Assembly (NCBI GenBank): GCA_013697245.1
Contig: JACCXH010000054.1
Coordinates: forward strand, 17,234-81,233
DNA: 64,000 nucleotides
Source: Bacteroidota bacterium
GTDB taxonomy: Bacteria; Bacteroidota; Bacteroidia; B-17B0; Aurantibacillaceae
Reading direction: 5' to 3'
Below, piece after piece: positions 36,671-46,370 of this stretch (positions are counted from its first letter, which is position 1; each line of letters begins with the position of its first letter). Made by a program: the position numbers and the translations under genes. The notes below the pieces were generated by a model. The model made no database searches, was not told the origin of the DNA, and was given only the letters and a program-made list of their open reading frames with translations.

Positions 36671-36700
36671 CAAAGATACTTTATTGATGATGATAAACAA
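36671..36700 (-). promoter_or_regulatory. Promoter of the EamA-GT9 pair, overlapping the opposing gene start
   Basis: On the minus strand TTG (36700-36698) and TATCTTTG (36678-36671, exact TAnnTTTG) are 19 bp apart. The GTG start lies 14 bases beyond the -7 element, giving a leader of under 10 nt. The promoter overlaps the first codons of the divergent cysteine desulfurase gene. Confidence 0.65.
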
Positions 36701-37814
36701 TTTAATTTATTTTGATAATAATGCTACTACAAAAGTAGATAAAGAAGTTATTGAAACCATTGTTCCTTTTTTTGATCAAAATTATGGCAATTCTGCCAGT
36801 AAGCTGCACGCCCTTGGATGGGTAGCCCAGGCTGCTATTGAAAAAGCCACGCAGCAAATTGCACATCTAATAAATTGCGAGGATTCGGAAATAATATTTA
36901 CATCAGGCGCTACAGAATCTGTTAACCTTGCCTTAAAAGGCATTTACGAAGCCTATGCTACAAAAGGAAACCACATTATTACCTGCAAAACAGAGCACAA
37001 AGCAGTTTTAGATACCTGCAATTATTTAGAAAATAAAGGGGCTAAAATCACTTATTTGGATGTTGACAAAGAAGGTTTGATAGATCTTGATGAATTAAAA
37101 GCCAACATACAACCAACAACAATCCTGATAAGCATAATGGCTGCAAATAATGAAACCGGTGTTATACAACCACTTGAAAAAATTGCAGAGATCTGTAATG
37201 AAAAAAATGTATTATTTTTTAGCGATGCTACACAATTTGTTGGCAAAGAGCGTTGCGATATAACGGAGCTCGGCATGCATTGCATGGCCTTTAGCGCTCA
37301 TAAAATGTATGGACCAAAAGGAATTGGCGCTTTGTATGTAAAACGAAAAGAACCCAGAGTAAATTTAATTGAACAAATAAATGGTGGCGGACATCAAAGC
37401 GGCAAACGTTCCGGAACTTTAAATGTGCCTTTAATTGCAGGTTTTGGAAAAGCAGCAGAGATCTTTGGTCAAAATTTTTGGGAAATAGGCACACATGTTT
37501 CTAAATTAAAAAATTATTTTGAGCATCAGTTGTTAGACATTGAAGGCTTAAGAATTAATGGAAGCACAAGGCACCGGCTTTATAATACCAGTAATCTTAC
37601 ATTTCCTAAAACAAAAAAAATAACTTCTTTATTAAATAAATTCGCTTTCTCCAGTGGCTCGGCTTGTGCGTCAGCAAACCTGGAACCTTCGCATGTTTTA
37701 AAAGCAATGGGTTTATCGGATGAAGATGTAAAAAACTCTTTCCGTTTTTCTTTTGGAAAAAATAATACTTTGGAAGAAGTGAAATTATTTGTTGAAGAGA
37801 TACAGAAACTGTAA
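36687..37814 (+). CDS. Cysteine desulfurase family protein (IscS/NifS-like)
   Basis: A 375-residue PLP enzyme starting MMINNLIYFDNNATT. The N-terminal YFDNNATTKV, the PLP lysine in FSAHKMYGPKGIG, the RSGTLNVPLIAGFGKA loop and the mobile-loop cysteine in SSGSACASANLEPSHVL are all present. It should release sulfur from cysteine as an enzyme-bound persulfide, for iron-sulfur clusters or tRNA thiolation. The upstream in-frame start at 36633 would overlap the EamA gene and is not used. Its 3' end converges with the propeller gene, ten bases apart. Confidence 0.9.
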   Translation: MMINNLIYFDNNATTKVDKEVIETIVPFFDQNYGNSASKLHALGWVAQAAIEKATQQIAHLINCEDSEIIFTSGATESVNLALKGIYEAYATKGNHIITCKTEHKAVLDTCNYLENKGAKITYLDVDKEGLIDLDELKANIQPTTILISIMAANNETGVIQPLEKIAEICNEKNVLFFSDATQFVGKERCDITELGMHCMAFSAHKMYGPKGIGALYVKRKEPRVNLIEQINGGGHQSGKRSGTLNVPLIAGFGKAAEIFGQNFWEIGTHVSKLKNYFEHQLLDIEGLRINGSTRHRLYNTSNLTFPKTKKITSLLNKFAFSSGSACASANLEPSHVLKAMGLSDEDVKNSFRFSFGKNNTLEEVKLFVEEIQKL

Positions 37815-37824
37815 TAAAAACCAA

Positions 37825-40452
37825 TTAATTTTTAATTATTTTTTGAATATCATTACCACATTTTATAAAATATATACCGTTAGGTAAACTTTTTAAGGAT
37901 ATTATTTTAGATTGTTCTTTGCATTCAACTTTATCAATAACTCTTCCGGTCATGTCTGATATTTCAATTATTCGATCTGCGCCCTGCATATTAAACATTA
38001 TCGTTATTACATCATTCGTGGGATTTGGATAAACAGATATATGTGATTGCAAAGTGTTTTTAGAAAGATCTGTTAAGGTTCCTGTAGTAAAATTAAACGT
38101 ATTCGACCATGCCCCAACTCCCAGATTGTTTACGCCATATACACGCCAGTAATACATTGTATTTGGATTTAAAATGGATGCAGGGATCGAATAATTGTTC
38201 GCAATAACATTTGCCTGGTTAATAATTGTATTTGAGAAATTAGAAACTGTTGAAACCTGTATCTTAAAACTATCTGCAATGCATAACGTATTCCATATTA
38301 ATGATGGAGTTAACGAAACACCTGTTGCATTATTAGCAGGAAGTGATAATACAGATTGCGCGGGTGTATTTACATGCCCGTTAGAAATCGAGATTCCTCC
38401 GTTTGGCGATAAGCCATATAAATAACCGCATTTATCAATATATAACGATGTAAAATAATATGACAATGTTCCTGTGCTGATCGCTTTTGTAAATATAGAA
38501 TTTGTATTGAATGGCCCTTGGGTTTCATAAAACCCCACCTGGTAAAACTGACTGGATTGTATAAGCGTAAACATTTTACCGGTATTAGAAAATGCTACAT
38601 CTGCAACTGCCGTCCATGTTGGGGGAAAATTAACGAAGGGGAACATATTAGTGCCATTATTTGTATTGGTAGAACCATAATATCTAATTCCGGCAGTAGT
38701 GCCGTTCGTTCCCGTACCAAATACATATTGAGAATATGGATCAACAAAAACACCAGCGTTGCCAAGTGGACATGGGGTGCTGGCAGTAAATGTTGCGCCT
38801 GTTGTAATTGAAGCGAATGATCCAGGCGCGCCATTATTTGTGGATCGCATGATACCATTGATCTCTGTTCCTTGAAAAACATCATTGGCACTGTTAACGG
38901 CTAAACCATAACTATGATATCCATTATTTGGAGGTAGATTAAGCGTATTATCAAATGTATTATAATCTATTGTTGAAGAAATATTTGTTTGTCCTGTTCC
39001 AAATGAACTTGCCACATATAACTTTCCGTTACTAGCTTCTTTTATGTAATCATAGCTTGCAGATGCGCCAACGATGGATGTGTTTTGTACCCAAGTTGTG
39101 CCGGCATTAATTGATTTATATAATTCGGGAGTACCCCAAATAGTACCCGTACCATTTGCATTGGATTTAAGAACGCCACCACTCAACCAAATATTATCCT
39201 GGCTATCAACAAAGATCTCATTTAAGCCTTGTGCTTTAATACCATTAACAATTTGTTGCCATGTAACGCCATTATCTGTAGATTTAAACACGCCTCCATA
39301 AGGTAAACGTGTGCCTAAAAGATTATTTCTGCATAAGACAAAAATATCACCGGCCGAATTTTTTACCAGCTTAGCGGTTTGATTTACGATTTTTACTCCA
39401 GTCATAGAATAAGCCCAGGATGCACCATTATTAAGTGATTTCCAGATACCTGCCGAGCCAACAAATAAATTACCCGATGAATGAGAACACATAGAATAAA
39501 TAACACCACCCACATAACCTGTTGATGTGTTAACCCATGAAATGCCATTGTTTGTGCTCGAATAAATATCGCCTATCATATTACCATTTTGATAATGATA
39601 AAATCCTAAACCTGCAAACCAGTTACCTGCGCTATTTATTGCTATTGCACGAACCGGTTTATTAGAAGGTAGTCCGGAGTTAACGGCAGACCATGCACCG
39701 GCTGAATTAGTAACTACGCTAACACCAGCGTCTGTGCCTGCCAATAAATTACCGCTTGATGTTAACGCTAATGTATTTACATAATTATTTGACAAACCCG
39801 TTCCATAATTACTCCAACTTGTACCGTTATATTGTAATACACCATTACCATAAGTAGCGGCTATAACTGAACCACTTGTTGTTTTCAATAAGTTTTTAAT
39901 AAAAGGGAAAACGGTATACGTTGCCACGATGGGCAAGCCTGTATTAATAGAACTCCATGTACTTGTAGCTACATTATAATAATACATACCTGAGCTTTTA
40001 TTGATAGGGTTTGTTGCGCCGTAATTACCTGTAGTACCTGTTCCTAAAATTAAATTGCCGCTATTATCTTCAACAATTGCAGTAATATCCTGCGGAGACC
40101 CTGCAACAGCTGTCCATGTATTAGAAGCGCTTATATATTTAATTAAACCAAGATTCGTACCGTTGGTTTTATCAACGCCGGCGTATAGTTGTCCTCCGGG
40201 TGTAAAATAAATAACATTAATATTTTGCGCACCTGTGTTTGCAGTAAGTGTCCAAGTTACACCAGCATCTGTTGATTTAATAACCTTTATTGAGCTGGCT
40301 GCGTAAATATCTGATGACGTTGGATCATTGATGATCGAAATAATATTATCAGGTGGTTGATTTAATAAATTAGTAAAGCTTACCTGCCCAAAACCTATTT
40401 GCGTAATCGTTATAAAAGACGCTGCAATAATTATATGTTTGAAATTTTTCAT
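37825..40452 (-). CDS. Secreted beta-propeller (BNR/sialidase-like) protein with FN3 and T9SS sorting domain
   Basis: An 875-residue exported protein. ATG 40452 gives a good signal peptide (KNFKHIIIAASFITITQIGF). Residues ~20-640 consist of repeats with the BNR/photosynthesis-system-like form S-T-D-x-G-x-[ST]-W and L-x-A-G-T-x-x-G, forming one or two propellers. A fibronectin type III-like segment (~690-780, NTMYYWRVYGVNNLGVGAWS) precedes a type A T9SS C-terminal domain (ISVYPNPTNDVITI...NGIYFIKC). No catalytic residues of sialidases are evident; binding or adhesion is more likely. Confidence 0.85.
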   Translation of the reverse strand: MKNFKHIIIAASFITITQIGFGQVSFTNLLNQPPDNIISIINDPTSSDIYAASSIKVIKSTDAGVTWTLTANTGAQNINVIYFTPGGQLYAGVDKTNGTNLGLIKYISASNTWTAVAGSPQDITAIVEDNSGNLILGTGTTGNYGATNPINKSSGMYYYNVATSTWSSINTGLPIVATYTVFPFIKNLLKTTSGSVIAATYGNGVLQYNGTSWSNYGTGLSNNYVNTLALTSSGNLLAGTDAGVSVVTNSAGAWSAVNSGLPSNKPVRAIAINSAGNWFAGLGFYHYQNGNMIGDIYSSTNNGISWVNTSTGYVGGVIYSMCSHSSGNLFVGSAGIWKSLNNGASWAYSMTGVKIVNQTAKLVKNSAGDIFVLCRNNLLGTRLPYGGVFKSTDNGVTWQQIVNGIKAQGLNEIFVDSQDNIWLSGGVLKSNANGTGTIWGTPELYKSINAGTTWVQNTSIVGASASYDYIKEASNGKLYVASSFGTGQTNISSTIDYNTFDNTLNLPPNNGYHSYGLAVNSANDVFQGTEINGIMRSTNNGAPGSFASITTGATFTASTPCPLGNAGVFVDPYSQYVFGTGTNGTTAGIRYYGSTNTNNGTNMFPFVNFPPTWTAVADVAFSNTGKMFTLIQSSQFYQVGFYETQGPFNTNSIFTKAISTGTLSYYFTSLYIDKCGYLYGLSPNGGISISNGHVNTPAQSVLSLPANNATGVSLTPSLIWNTLCIADSFKIQVSTVSNFSNTIINQANVIANNYSIPASILNPNTMYYWRVYGVNNLGVGAWSNTFNFTTGTLTDLSKNTLQSHISVYPNPTNDVITIMFNMQGADRIIEISDMTGRVIDKVECKEQSKIISLKSLPNGIYFIKCGNDIQKIIKN

Positions 40453-40648
40453 TATGCTGTTTATTAGATATAAAATAAAACTATAACAAATAAACATTAT
40501 CTAAACATCCGTTTACAATACGGTTAAAACGAGTTACAATTTGGTTTTTTAAAACACAATAAAGGGCGGGTTTTTGTATTCTCTATAAGAAAACGAAATG
40601 CGATGAAGCGATCATGTTACAATCATGCGGTAACACTTATTTTTCGTA

Positions 40649-41227
40649 TTAATCTTCTAATCCTTTTCCGTTAAGAATTTGTTTCAAACATTTTTCAATT
40701 CTTACTTCACGGGTTTTAACTTGTTTCGCCGAAGAAAAATAAAGCAGATATCCTCTTTGTCTACCGGGAGTTAGGGCATGAAAAGCTTTTTTCAAAGCTG
40801 CATTCTTATTTAATTTTGTTTGAAACTCTTCCGGAACATCATATTCTTTGGTTGTTTTCATTGGCACTTTTAACCCCGCCTCTTCTATTTCGCAGGCCTC
40901 AAAAATATAGGCTTTCAAGATTTTTTCCAACTTAGTAATTTCTCCGATACTTGTAAACCTTATCTGGCGGGCCGCTTGCACATTTTCAGTTTGTTGAATA
41001 AGAATCCCTTTTGGATCTTTTAATAATACGCCCTTGTGAAACAGAACGGCACAATAGTCTTTAAACGTATGTATTAAAACAACGTTACTATTTTGAAATG
41101 TGTAACAAGGTACACCCCATTTTAATTCTTCTTTGAGATGACAATCAAGAATAAATGTTCTTAATTTTTTAATTTCCTCCTGCCATTTTTTGGCTTTGGT
41201 AAAATAAAAATCAACTTTTGGGTTCAT
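40649..41227 (-). CDS. YdeI/OmpD-associated family protein (DUF1801 domain)
   Basis: A 192-residue soluble protein. The first ~110 residues resemble the DUF1801/YdhG fold (LKWGVPCYTFQNSNVVLIHT, then FKDYCAVLFHKG), and the last ~70 residues are the YdeI_OmpD-associated helix bundle (FQTKLNKNAALKKAFHALTPGRQRGYLLYF), including the conserved TPGRQRGYL. YdeI is linked to polymyxin or bacteriocin tolerance in enterics, but the molecular role is unresolved. Monocistronic by spacing. Confidence 0.86.
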   Translation of the reverse strand: MNPKVDFYFTKAKKWQEEIKKLRTFILDCHLKEELKWGVPCYTFQNSNVVLIHTFKDYCAVLFHKGVLLKDPKGILIQQTENVQAARQIRFTSIGEITKLEKILKAYIFEACEIEEAGLKVPMKTTKEYDVPEEFQTKLNKNAALKKAFHALTPGRQRGYLLYFSSAKQVKTREVRIEKCLKQILNGKGLED

Positions 41228-41265
41228 ATGGTTTATTATTAATACTATAAATAAAGTGATGAGTT

Positions 41266-41905
41266 TTATGAAATGCTATTTGGTAAAAATTTTCTCATAT
41301 ATTTCTCTGTTGGTAAAAGAGAAGTTTGTATTCGTTTAGCATAATTAAGGCTATCTAAAATATCCTTTTGTTTATCCTCCACTAATTGCTTTTGTTTTTC
41401 AATTATTTTTTTTTGTTTTTGAATTATTCTGAACCGATTAAAAAGTAAAAGAGAAAAGATCATTACTATTAGCAAGCAGGAGCTAACCGATAAAATAATA
41501 ATGCTTTGTTTTTGTTTCTCTTTAATGGCTATCTCATCCCGTTTGGATTGTTCGGCCTTTGCAATTTCTTCCTTTTTATTAAAATCAAATTGTAACGCAG
41601 CCTTTTCGCTTTCCTGGCTAGTAATTTTGTTTGTTACTTCCAGATACCTATCCATCATTTTCAAAGCTTCTTCCAACCTATTCTCTTTTCTATAAATAGT
41701 ACATAATTTTTGACTAGCGCTTTTTATTACTTTTAAATTCCCTATTTCTATACTAATAGTTAGTGCCCTTTTACCATATTCTTCGGCTTTACTGTAGTTC
41801 TTATCATCCAAATAAATTTCCGAGATATTATTAAGGGTTTGAGATAAACCTCTTTTAAAATCTATTTCTTCTCCAATTGCATCTGCTGATTCTAAAATAC
41901 AGATT
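41266..41905 (-). pseudogene. Truncated TPR-sensor/SpoIIE phosphatase gene, both ends missing
   Basis: The frame is open from about 41905 to 41266. It begins inside a TPR array (ADAIGEEIDFKRGLSQTLNN before the first ATG at 41811), passes a transmembrane helix and a coiled coil, and stops at LPTEKYMRKFLPNSIS, exactly where a SpoIIE domain normally begins (compare LPESFILYQPKD in the intact gene at 26248-28521). The 5' end is cut by the fragment of a SusD-like gene. It is probably not functional. Confidence 0.75.
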
Positions 41906-41911
41906 GTTACA

Positions 41912-42301
41912 TATACCGAAGTAAAATTAGTAGAAGCAGAGGCAGCTTTGCGTATCGGAAATAATGCTCGTGCCGCAACGGCTTATAACCTGGCAATATT
42001 AGCAAGCTTAGACAAGTTAGGAATTGTTAGTAGTGGCTTTATAGCAGCGTATGGAAACGAAACTGCGGCAAGCATTACTTTAGAAAAAATAATTACTCAA
42101 AAATACATTACGCTCTATACGCAGGCAGAAGCATGGAGCGATTGGAGAAGAACAGGCTACCCAAATATTAAACCCGCTTACTTAAATGTAACAGGAAGCA
42201 TTCCACGGCGCTTAATTTATCCTTTGGATGAAAGCAATTATAACATCAGTAATGTACCCGGAGGATTAACTTTGATGGATCGTGTTTGGTGGGATAAGTG
42301 A
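41912..42301 (+). pseudogene. C-terminal fragment of a SusD/RagB-family gene
   Basis: From about 41912 the plus frame reads VTYTEVKLVEAEAALRIGN and continues 125 residues to a TGA at 42299. That is the conserved C-terminal region of SusD/RagB glycan-binding lipoproteins (KYITLYTQAEAWSDWRRTGY; RRLIYPLDESNYN). The first ~300 residues, signal peptide and any SusC partner are missing. The fragment abuts the phosphatase fragment, so both were cut by one rearrangement. A start at 41948 is possible but the product would not fold as SusD. Confidence 0.8.
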
Positions 42302-42302
42302 A

Positions 42303-42371
42303 ATAGCACAAAGTACCAAAGACAAAAGCGAACTATGTCAATCGGCTATTGCTAATACTTTAATAAGTTTT
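42303..42371 (+). pseudogene. Short remnant of the repeated unknown gene (copy 3)
   Basis: The frame reads DKSELCQSAIANTLISF, matching DKSKLWKTAIANTLISF of the intact gene 47252-47722 (about residues 104-120); nucleotides CGGCTATTGCTAATAC are identical. The remainder of 42302-42430 holds nothing recognisable. Confidence 0.7.
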
Positions 42372-42430
42372 ACGCGGAGTAAGACGGAATTTAAACTTAT
42401 GTTATATGTCGCTTTGTTTCGATTTTTTAA

Positions 42431-43447
42431 TTAAAAGTTTTCTTCAGTGAGTTCTTTGTTTGTCATTGCACCGGCAATACCACCCATTGCAATTGCATAA
42501 GAGACTGAACGCAGCATCGTGGTACTATCTTCACAAGCAAATATCCCATGTGTTGAAGTCTTTTGAAACGCATCAACTTTTACATAATTTTGCTCTGTTA
42601 TTTCGCAATCTAATTGTTGTGGAATATTGCAATGTTGCTCAAATGCAGGTCTTGCATACAAGGCTTTGATTAATTCAACTTCTCCATTTTTGAAGACGAT
42701 GCTTTCTATGTGGCCGTTGATATGATTAAAATTGTCAATTTCTGTTTCGTTTATTTTAATAGTGTGTTTTGTGAGTTTTTCTGATTGTTCCATTGTCAGC
42801 GTAGATGTTCCGTTTGTAAAAACTGTTAAATCTTTTGTCCAATTATTTATTAGTTTACCCATTTCAAAAGCCATATCTCCATTGGCTAGTATTCCTGTTT
42901 TTTCATTTTTGTATTCGTAACCGTGGCAATAGGGGCAATGAATAATGGAAATACCCCAACAGTCAGCAAAACCATTTATGTTTGGCATAATGTCTTTTAC
43001 ACCAGTTGCAAAAATTAATTTTTCAGCACTAAAAACATCGCCTTTCTCTGTTGTGATTTTAAAACCTTTTTCTATTTTCGTGCCGCTTATTGCAAGCCCA
43101 CTATAAAATTTAACTGTGTCATACCTTTCTACTTGCTGTTTTGCAAGCGCTGATATTTCTTTTGGTGTTTTGCCGTCTTGCGTTAAAAAATTATGAGAAT
43201 TAGGTGTTTGAATATTGCAAGGTTTTCCAGAGTCTATAATCAAGGTTTTTCTTAATGCCCTGCCTAAAGCCATTCCTGCTGAAAGTCCTGAATAACTTCC
43301 TCCAATTATTATTACTTCATATTTTTTGTCGTTTGTCATTTTCTTTAATTTTGTAAATGCTGTTAACGGAAAAGGTACGGCCAATAAAGTTAAAGCAAGG
43401 CAGCCTTGTTTAATAATTTCTCTTCTGTTAATGACTTTTTCTGTCAT
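42431..43447 (-). CDS. FAD-dependent thioredoxin-reductase-like oxidoreductase
   Basis: A 338-residue flavoprotein. After a ~40-residue extension with RRE and a hydrophobic stretch (Tat-like or anchor-like; twin-arginine RREIIKQGCLALTLLAVP), the FAD motif VIIIGGSYSGLSAG and the NAD-binding region follow. HCPYCHGYEY at about residues 170-180 supplies a redox-active CxxC, as in thioredoxin reductases and the bacillithiol/YpdA-like group. The N-terminal extension suggests export of the protein or attachment to the membrane, which is unusual for this family. An ATG at about residue 36 would give a cytosolic form. Confidence 0.82.
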   Translation of the reverse strand: MTEKVINRREIIKQGCLALTLLAVPFPLTAFTKLKKMTNDKKYEVIIIGGSYSGLSAGMALGRALRKTLIIDSGKPCNIQTPNSHNFLTQDGKTPKEISALAKQQVERYDTVKFYSGLAISGTKIEKGFKITTEKGDVFSAEKLIFATGVKDIMPNINGFADCWGISIIHCPYCHGYEYKNEKTGILANGDMAFEMGKLINNWTKDLTVFTNGTSTLTMEQSEKLTKHTIKINETEIDNFNHINGHIESIVFKNGEVELIKALYARPAFEQHCNIPQQLDCEITEQNYVKVDAFQKTSTHGIFACEDSTTMLRSVSYAIAMGGIAGAMTNKELTEENF

Positions 43448-43540
43448 TAACTTATAACTGCAAAATTATCTTCAAACTCAACTCTTGTTTTATACTGCAT
43501 TATCTCTTCAACCGTTAAAGGGCATTACTTATGCTATTTG

Positions 43541-43611
43541 AGGCCAAGGATGGATTCGAACCACCGTATAACTTTATTAGAGTTTAACTTAACCACTCAG
43601 TCACAAAGCCT
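43541..43611 (-). pseudogene. tRNA-like sequence, probably a degenerate tRNA
   Basis: On the minus strand: a D-arm with GACT-GAGTGGTTA-AGTT, an anticodon-like arm with loop CTAATAA, and a T-arm GGTGG-TTCGAAT-CCATC. The acceptor halves GGCTTTG/CTTGGCC pair at only five of seven positions, and the variable region is too short, so a working tRNA is doubtful. The D-loop resembles tRNA-Ser. The rest of 43448-43660 shows nothing. Confidence 0.4.
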
Positions 43612-43660
43612 TTATGTTTTTTAAATTAGATCTGACTAACTATTAGTTTTTATATATTAA

Positions 43661-44959
43661 TTATTTCCATTTAGGCATTTTCTGATAATAGGTTAAATCC
43701 ATTTTATCATCAGTAAATGCTTTTTTAAAATAAAACAGTTTTAATTCCTTATTAAATCGTTGAAGCCTTTTAAGATAATCTACATAATCTATAAGATTTG
43801 TTTCCGTTAAATCAGCGTATTTATTTTGCAAGTACATACAGGGATCTAAATACGAGATACGTTTTAAGAATTTTTGCTTCAACAACATTTTTTCGCAAAT
43901 ACCGTTTAACAAGCTATCGCCTTCTAAATCTGATAGCTGCCCTTGTGCTAAGTAGGCTAAAGAAAATAAAGTTGTTTCGCTCGTATCGTTATTATAATAT
44001 TGAGGATACTTTGAATAGAATTTTTTTAATACATTACTATACTCTTTATTGTCTCCATTTAATTGTACCCGCCTAATATTTTTGCTAATTTCTTCTGTGT
44101 TAATTGGATATTTATAAGCAGCCACTTGATTTGCAACTGATGGAATGAGAATGGAAAAACATAACCATAATGATATTAAAAAAGAGATATTGAAAACAGA
44201 GGTTTTATTTAATTTATTTACGCCAAAACAAATTACAATCCAAAACAAACTATAAAATATACTATATATAAAGATTTTTAGAAATAAAATTCCACTTACA
44301 TCTTTAAAAAATAAAAAGTAAGCCATACTAAATAAGAGTAAAAGAATGGCGACAATTATAAGAATATAAAATGCCAAACGGCAATACAAATAATTAGAAA
44401 AAGAAGTTGCATTTGTTTCTAAAAATGATTGTATGCCTTTCTCTTTATTTTCTGAAATAAAATTAAATAATAGCGATATAATAAATAATGGCATTAAAAA
44501 TAAGATCACGTATGAAAAATCAATATTGCCTATCAGTAAACTATTCGGGTTAGAAATTTCATTTTTAAACAAACGCATATAAAGGCTTACAGGCATTATT
44601 TCCTGGTAATAAGGGTAAACATCTCTATTGCCAATATTAATAACGGATATGGGCTTTGGTTGCCAAAACACATTAAAACGATTATCGAAAATCGCCCAGC
44701 TTGCTCGCTGCAAATTTTTGTATTTCCATTTAGCATCTGCTGTTAATGTATCTCCGGCCTTAAAGTTTTGAATAATAGTTTGAAATGCCGTACTATCTTT
44801 TACCTTCAGTTTTTCAATTACCGAAGTTTGTTTTTTATAAAAAGTACTTCCGTTATATAGGGCATAAAATGTAATAGCTATTAATACTGCAAATAATACA
44901 CTTATAATTTTGTTGCGTAAAAAATATTTTAATTCGTATTTAAGTATAGTAGTAAACAT
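43661..44959 (-). CDS. ABC transporter permease (DUF3526-type), copy 2
   Basis: A 432-residue ABC-2-like permease. An N-terminal helix (residues ~16-35), a ~110-residue periplasmic loop, then five more helices from ~155. The cytoplasmic loop FISENKEKGIQSFLETNATS is the ABC-2 coupling region. It follows its paralogue at 44961 by one base and the ATPase at 46371, so one operon. It is presumably regulated by the palindromes at 47090-47143. Substrate unknown; metal or metallophore transport is inferred from context. Confidence 0.8.
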   Translation of the reverse strand: MFTTILKYELKYFLRNKIISVLFAVLIAITFYALYNGSTFYKKQTSVIEKLKVKDSTAFQTIIQNFKAGDTLTADAKWKYKNLQRASWAIFDNRFNVFWQPKPISVINIGNRDVYPYYQEIMPVSLYMRLFKNEISNPNSLLIGNIDFSYVILFLMPLFIISLLFNFISENKEKGIQSFLETNATSFSNYLYCRLAFYILIIVAILLLLFSMAYFLFFKDVSGILFLKIFIYSIFYSLFWIVICFGVNKLNKTSVFNISFLISLWLCFSILIPSVANQVAAYKYPINTEEISKNIRRVQLNGDNKEYSNVLKKFYSKYPQYYNNDTSETTLFSLAYLAQGQLSDLEGDSLLNGICEKMLLKQKFLKRISYLDPCMYLQNKYADLTETNLIDYVDYLKRLQRFNKELKLFYFKKAFTDDKMDLTYYQKMPKWK

Positions 44960-44960
44960 A

Positions 44961-46358
44961 TTATGCTTTTAATTTTACCATGATTAATAAAAAAGACAGT
45001 AAACCCATTATTAAAATAATTTCTAGCCAAGAGTGTTTAATGACGTCATAAAAATGATCCGCCTGATAATGAAAATCTTTAATGGCTAAAAAATCAGATT
45101 TATGAATTTTATAGGTGTTAAATTCGTTTTCTTTTGATTTAAGTTTCATATTGTTGTTTAACTCCTGCACAAAGTAATAACGGTAGTTTTCAGCCTGCTC
45201 TCTAAAATTAAATTCGCTTCTTAAATCGGTTTTACAAATAGACATGCTTAAATTTTTAATTAAAAGGTAAGGACTAAAAAGACTAATGACTTCCGCAGTT
45301 TGTTGTTGTTTTAAGATTACATTTTTAAGATCGGAAAAATGTTTATTATAAACTATTGAACTGTATTCTTCCCCTTTAAACAACATAATGCCATCAATAT
45401 TTACTGGCAGTTTATATGTTGAATCAACATGGTTTGCTTTTAAAACACTATCAATTACTAACTTTTCCCGGTCACCCTTGCCGTGACCGTTAATGCCATT
45501 ATCAATATCTTTTTTAATCTCTTCTTTAAAAGCAAGATTAGAAGGTAAAGGATAAAGTGTATTACAAACATTTACAGCAATGCGTGGTAATATAAAAAAT
45601 AGCAATATCCAAACCGATAAGGAGACAATAGTGGCCTGTTTAATATCTTTAGCTTTTAAAGCAATCAACAAAAATAAAAGAATAAGTATATAACTAAATA
45701 CCAATTGTGAAAATAACAAGCCGGTTAACGATAATAAATCTGCTAGAGCCCACTGCACACCCATAATAGATGTTAGTATAACGGTAAGTGCATATAAGCC
45801 AACATAAATGGCCGAATTGATTAACAAGAGCGCGTAACTTTTATAAAGCAACAATTTTTTTGTTGAAAAACTATTTACGGATATAAATGAAATTAAGTCT
45901 GATGATTTTTCGGTATTAAACATACCAACACACAATGATAAAATAAGCAAAGGGATTGCTATTTGAAACAGGAACGATAAATTAAGCTCCCCTAATCGTA
46001 AAAAAATGGATGAGTTTTGAGCAGGAGAACATATAAAATCATTTTGCCGATGCGCTTCTAAATATATAAAAGAGCCGCTGTAGGAATTAATACCATTATC
46101 AAAAATACTCAAAGAGTTAGCGGGTTTAAAAGCAAAACTGCCATAGTGCGCGGCCATGTGAGGGTTTTTTGGATCTTGGTTTTCCCATAACTGGCGGTGG
46201 TAATTATTAAATTGATTACGAACCGCTTCTTCACCTTTATATTGTTTAAAACTTATAGTGGTAGCTACTACCCAAAGTGAAATAATGGCTATTAAATAAC
46301 CAACAAAAATCTTTTGATTTTTAATTATTTTTAATTCATTAATTATAATTTTTTTCAT
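44961..46358 (-). CDS. ABC transporter permease (DUF3526-type), copy 1
   Basis: A 465-residue protein with the same plan as its neighbour: helix (~15-35), a long extracytoplasmic domain (~36-130), then a cluster of five helices interrupted by a second extracytoplasmic domain (~280-435), and a final helix. The coupling loop (MFNTEKSSDLISFISVNSFS) is conserved. The two dissimilar permeases probably form a heterodimer with the ATPase encoded 12 bp upstream. Confidence 0.8.
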   Translation of the reverse strand: MKKIIINELKIIKNQKIFVGYLIAIISLWVVATTISFKQYKGEEAVRNQFNNYHRQLWENQDPKNPHMAAHYGSFAFKPANSLSIFDNGINSYSGSFIYLEAHRQNDFICSPAQNSSIFLRLGELNLSFLFQIAIPLLILSLCVGMFNTEKSSDLISFISVNSFSTKKLLLYKSYALLLINSAIYVGLYALTVILTSIMGVQWALADLLSLTGLLFSQLVFSYILILLFLLIALKAKDIKQATIVSLSVWILLFFILPRIAVNVCNTLYPLPSNLAFKEEIKKDIDNGINGHGKGDREKLVIDSVLKANHVDSTYKLPVNIDGIMLFKGEEYSSIVYNKHFSDLKNVILKQQQTAEVISLFSPYLLIKNLSMSICKTDLRSEFNFREQAENYRYYFVQELNNNMKLKSKENEFNTYKIHKSDFLAIKDFHYQADHFYDVIKHSWLEIILIMGLLSFLLIMVKLKA

Positions 46359-46370
46359 TTTTAATTACAA

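Noticed and set aside
41948..42301. Intact 117-residue protein on the plus strand
   Set aside because: The similarity to SusD begins upstream of this ATG, at about 41912, and the essential N-terminal two thirds are absent; treated as a fragment.
42600..42640. TTGCAATGTTGC resembling the zinc-type palindrome
   Set aside because: The half-sites are not in the 6-3-6 spacing and the site is inside the oxidoreductase coding region.
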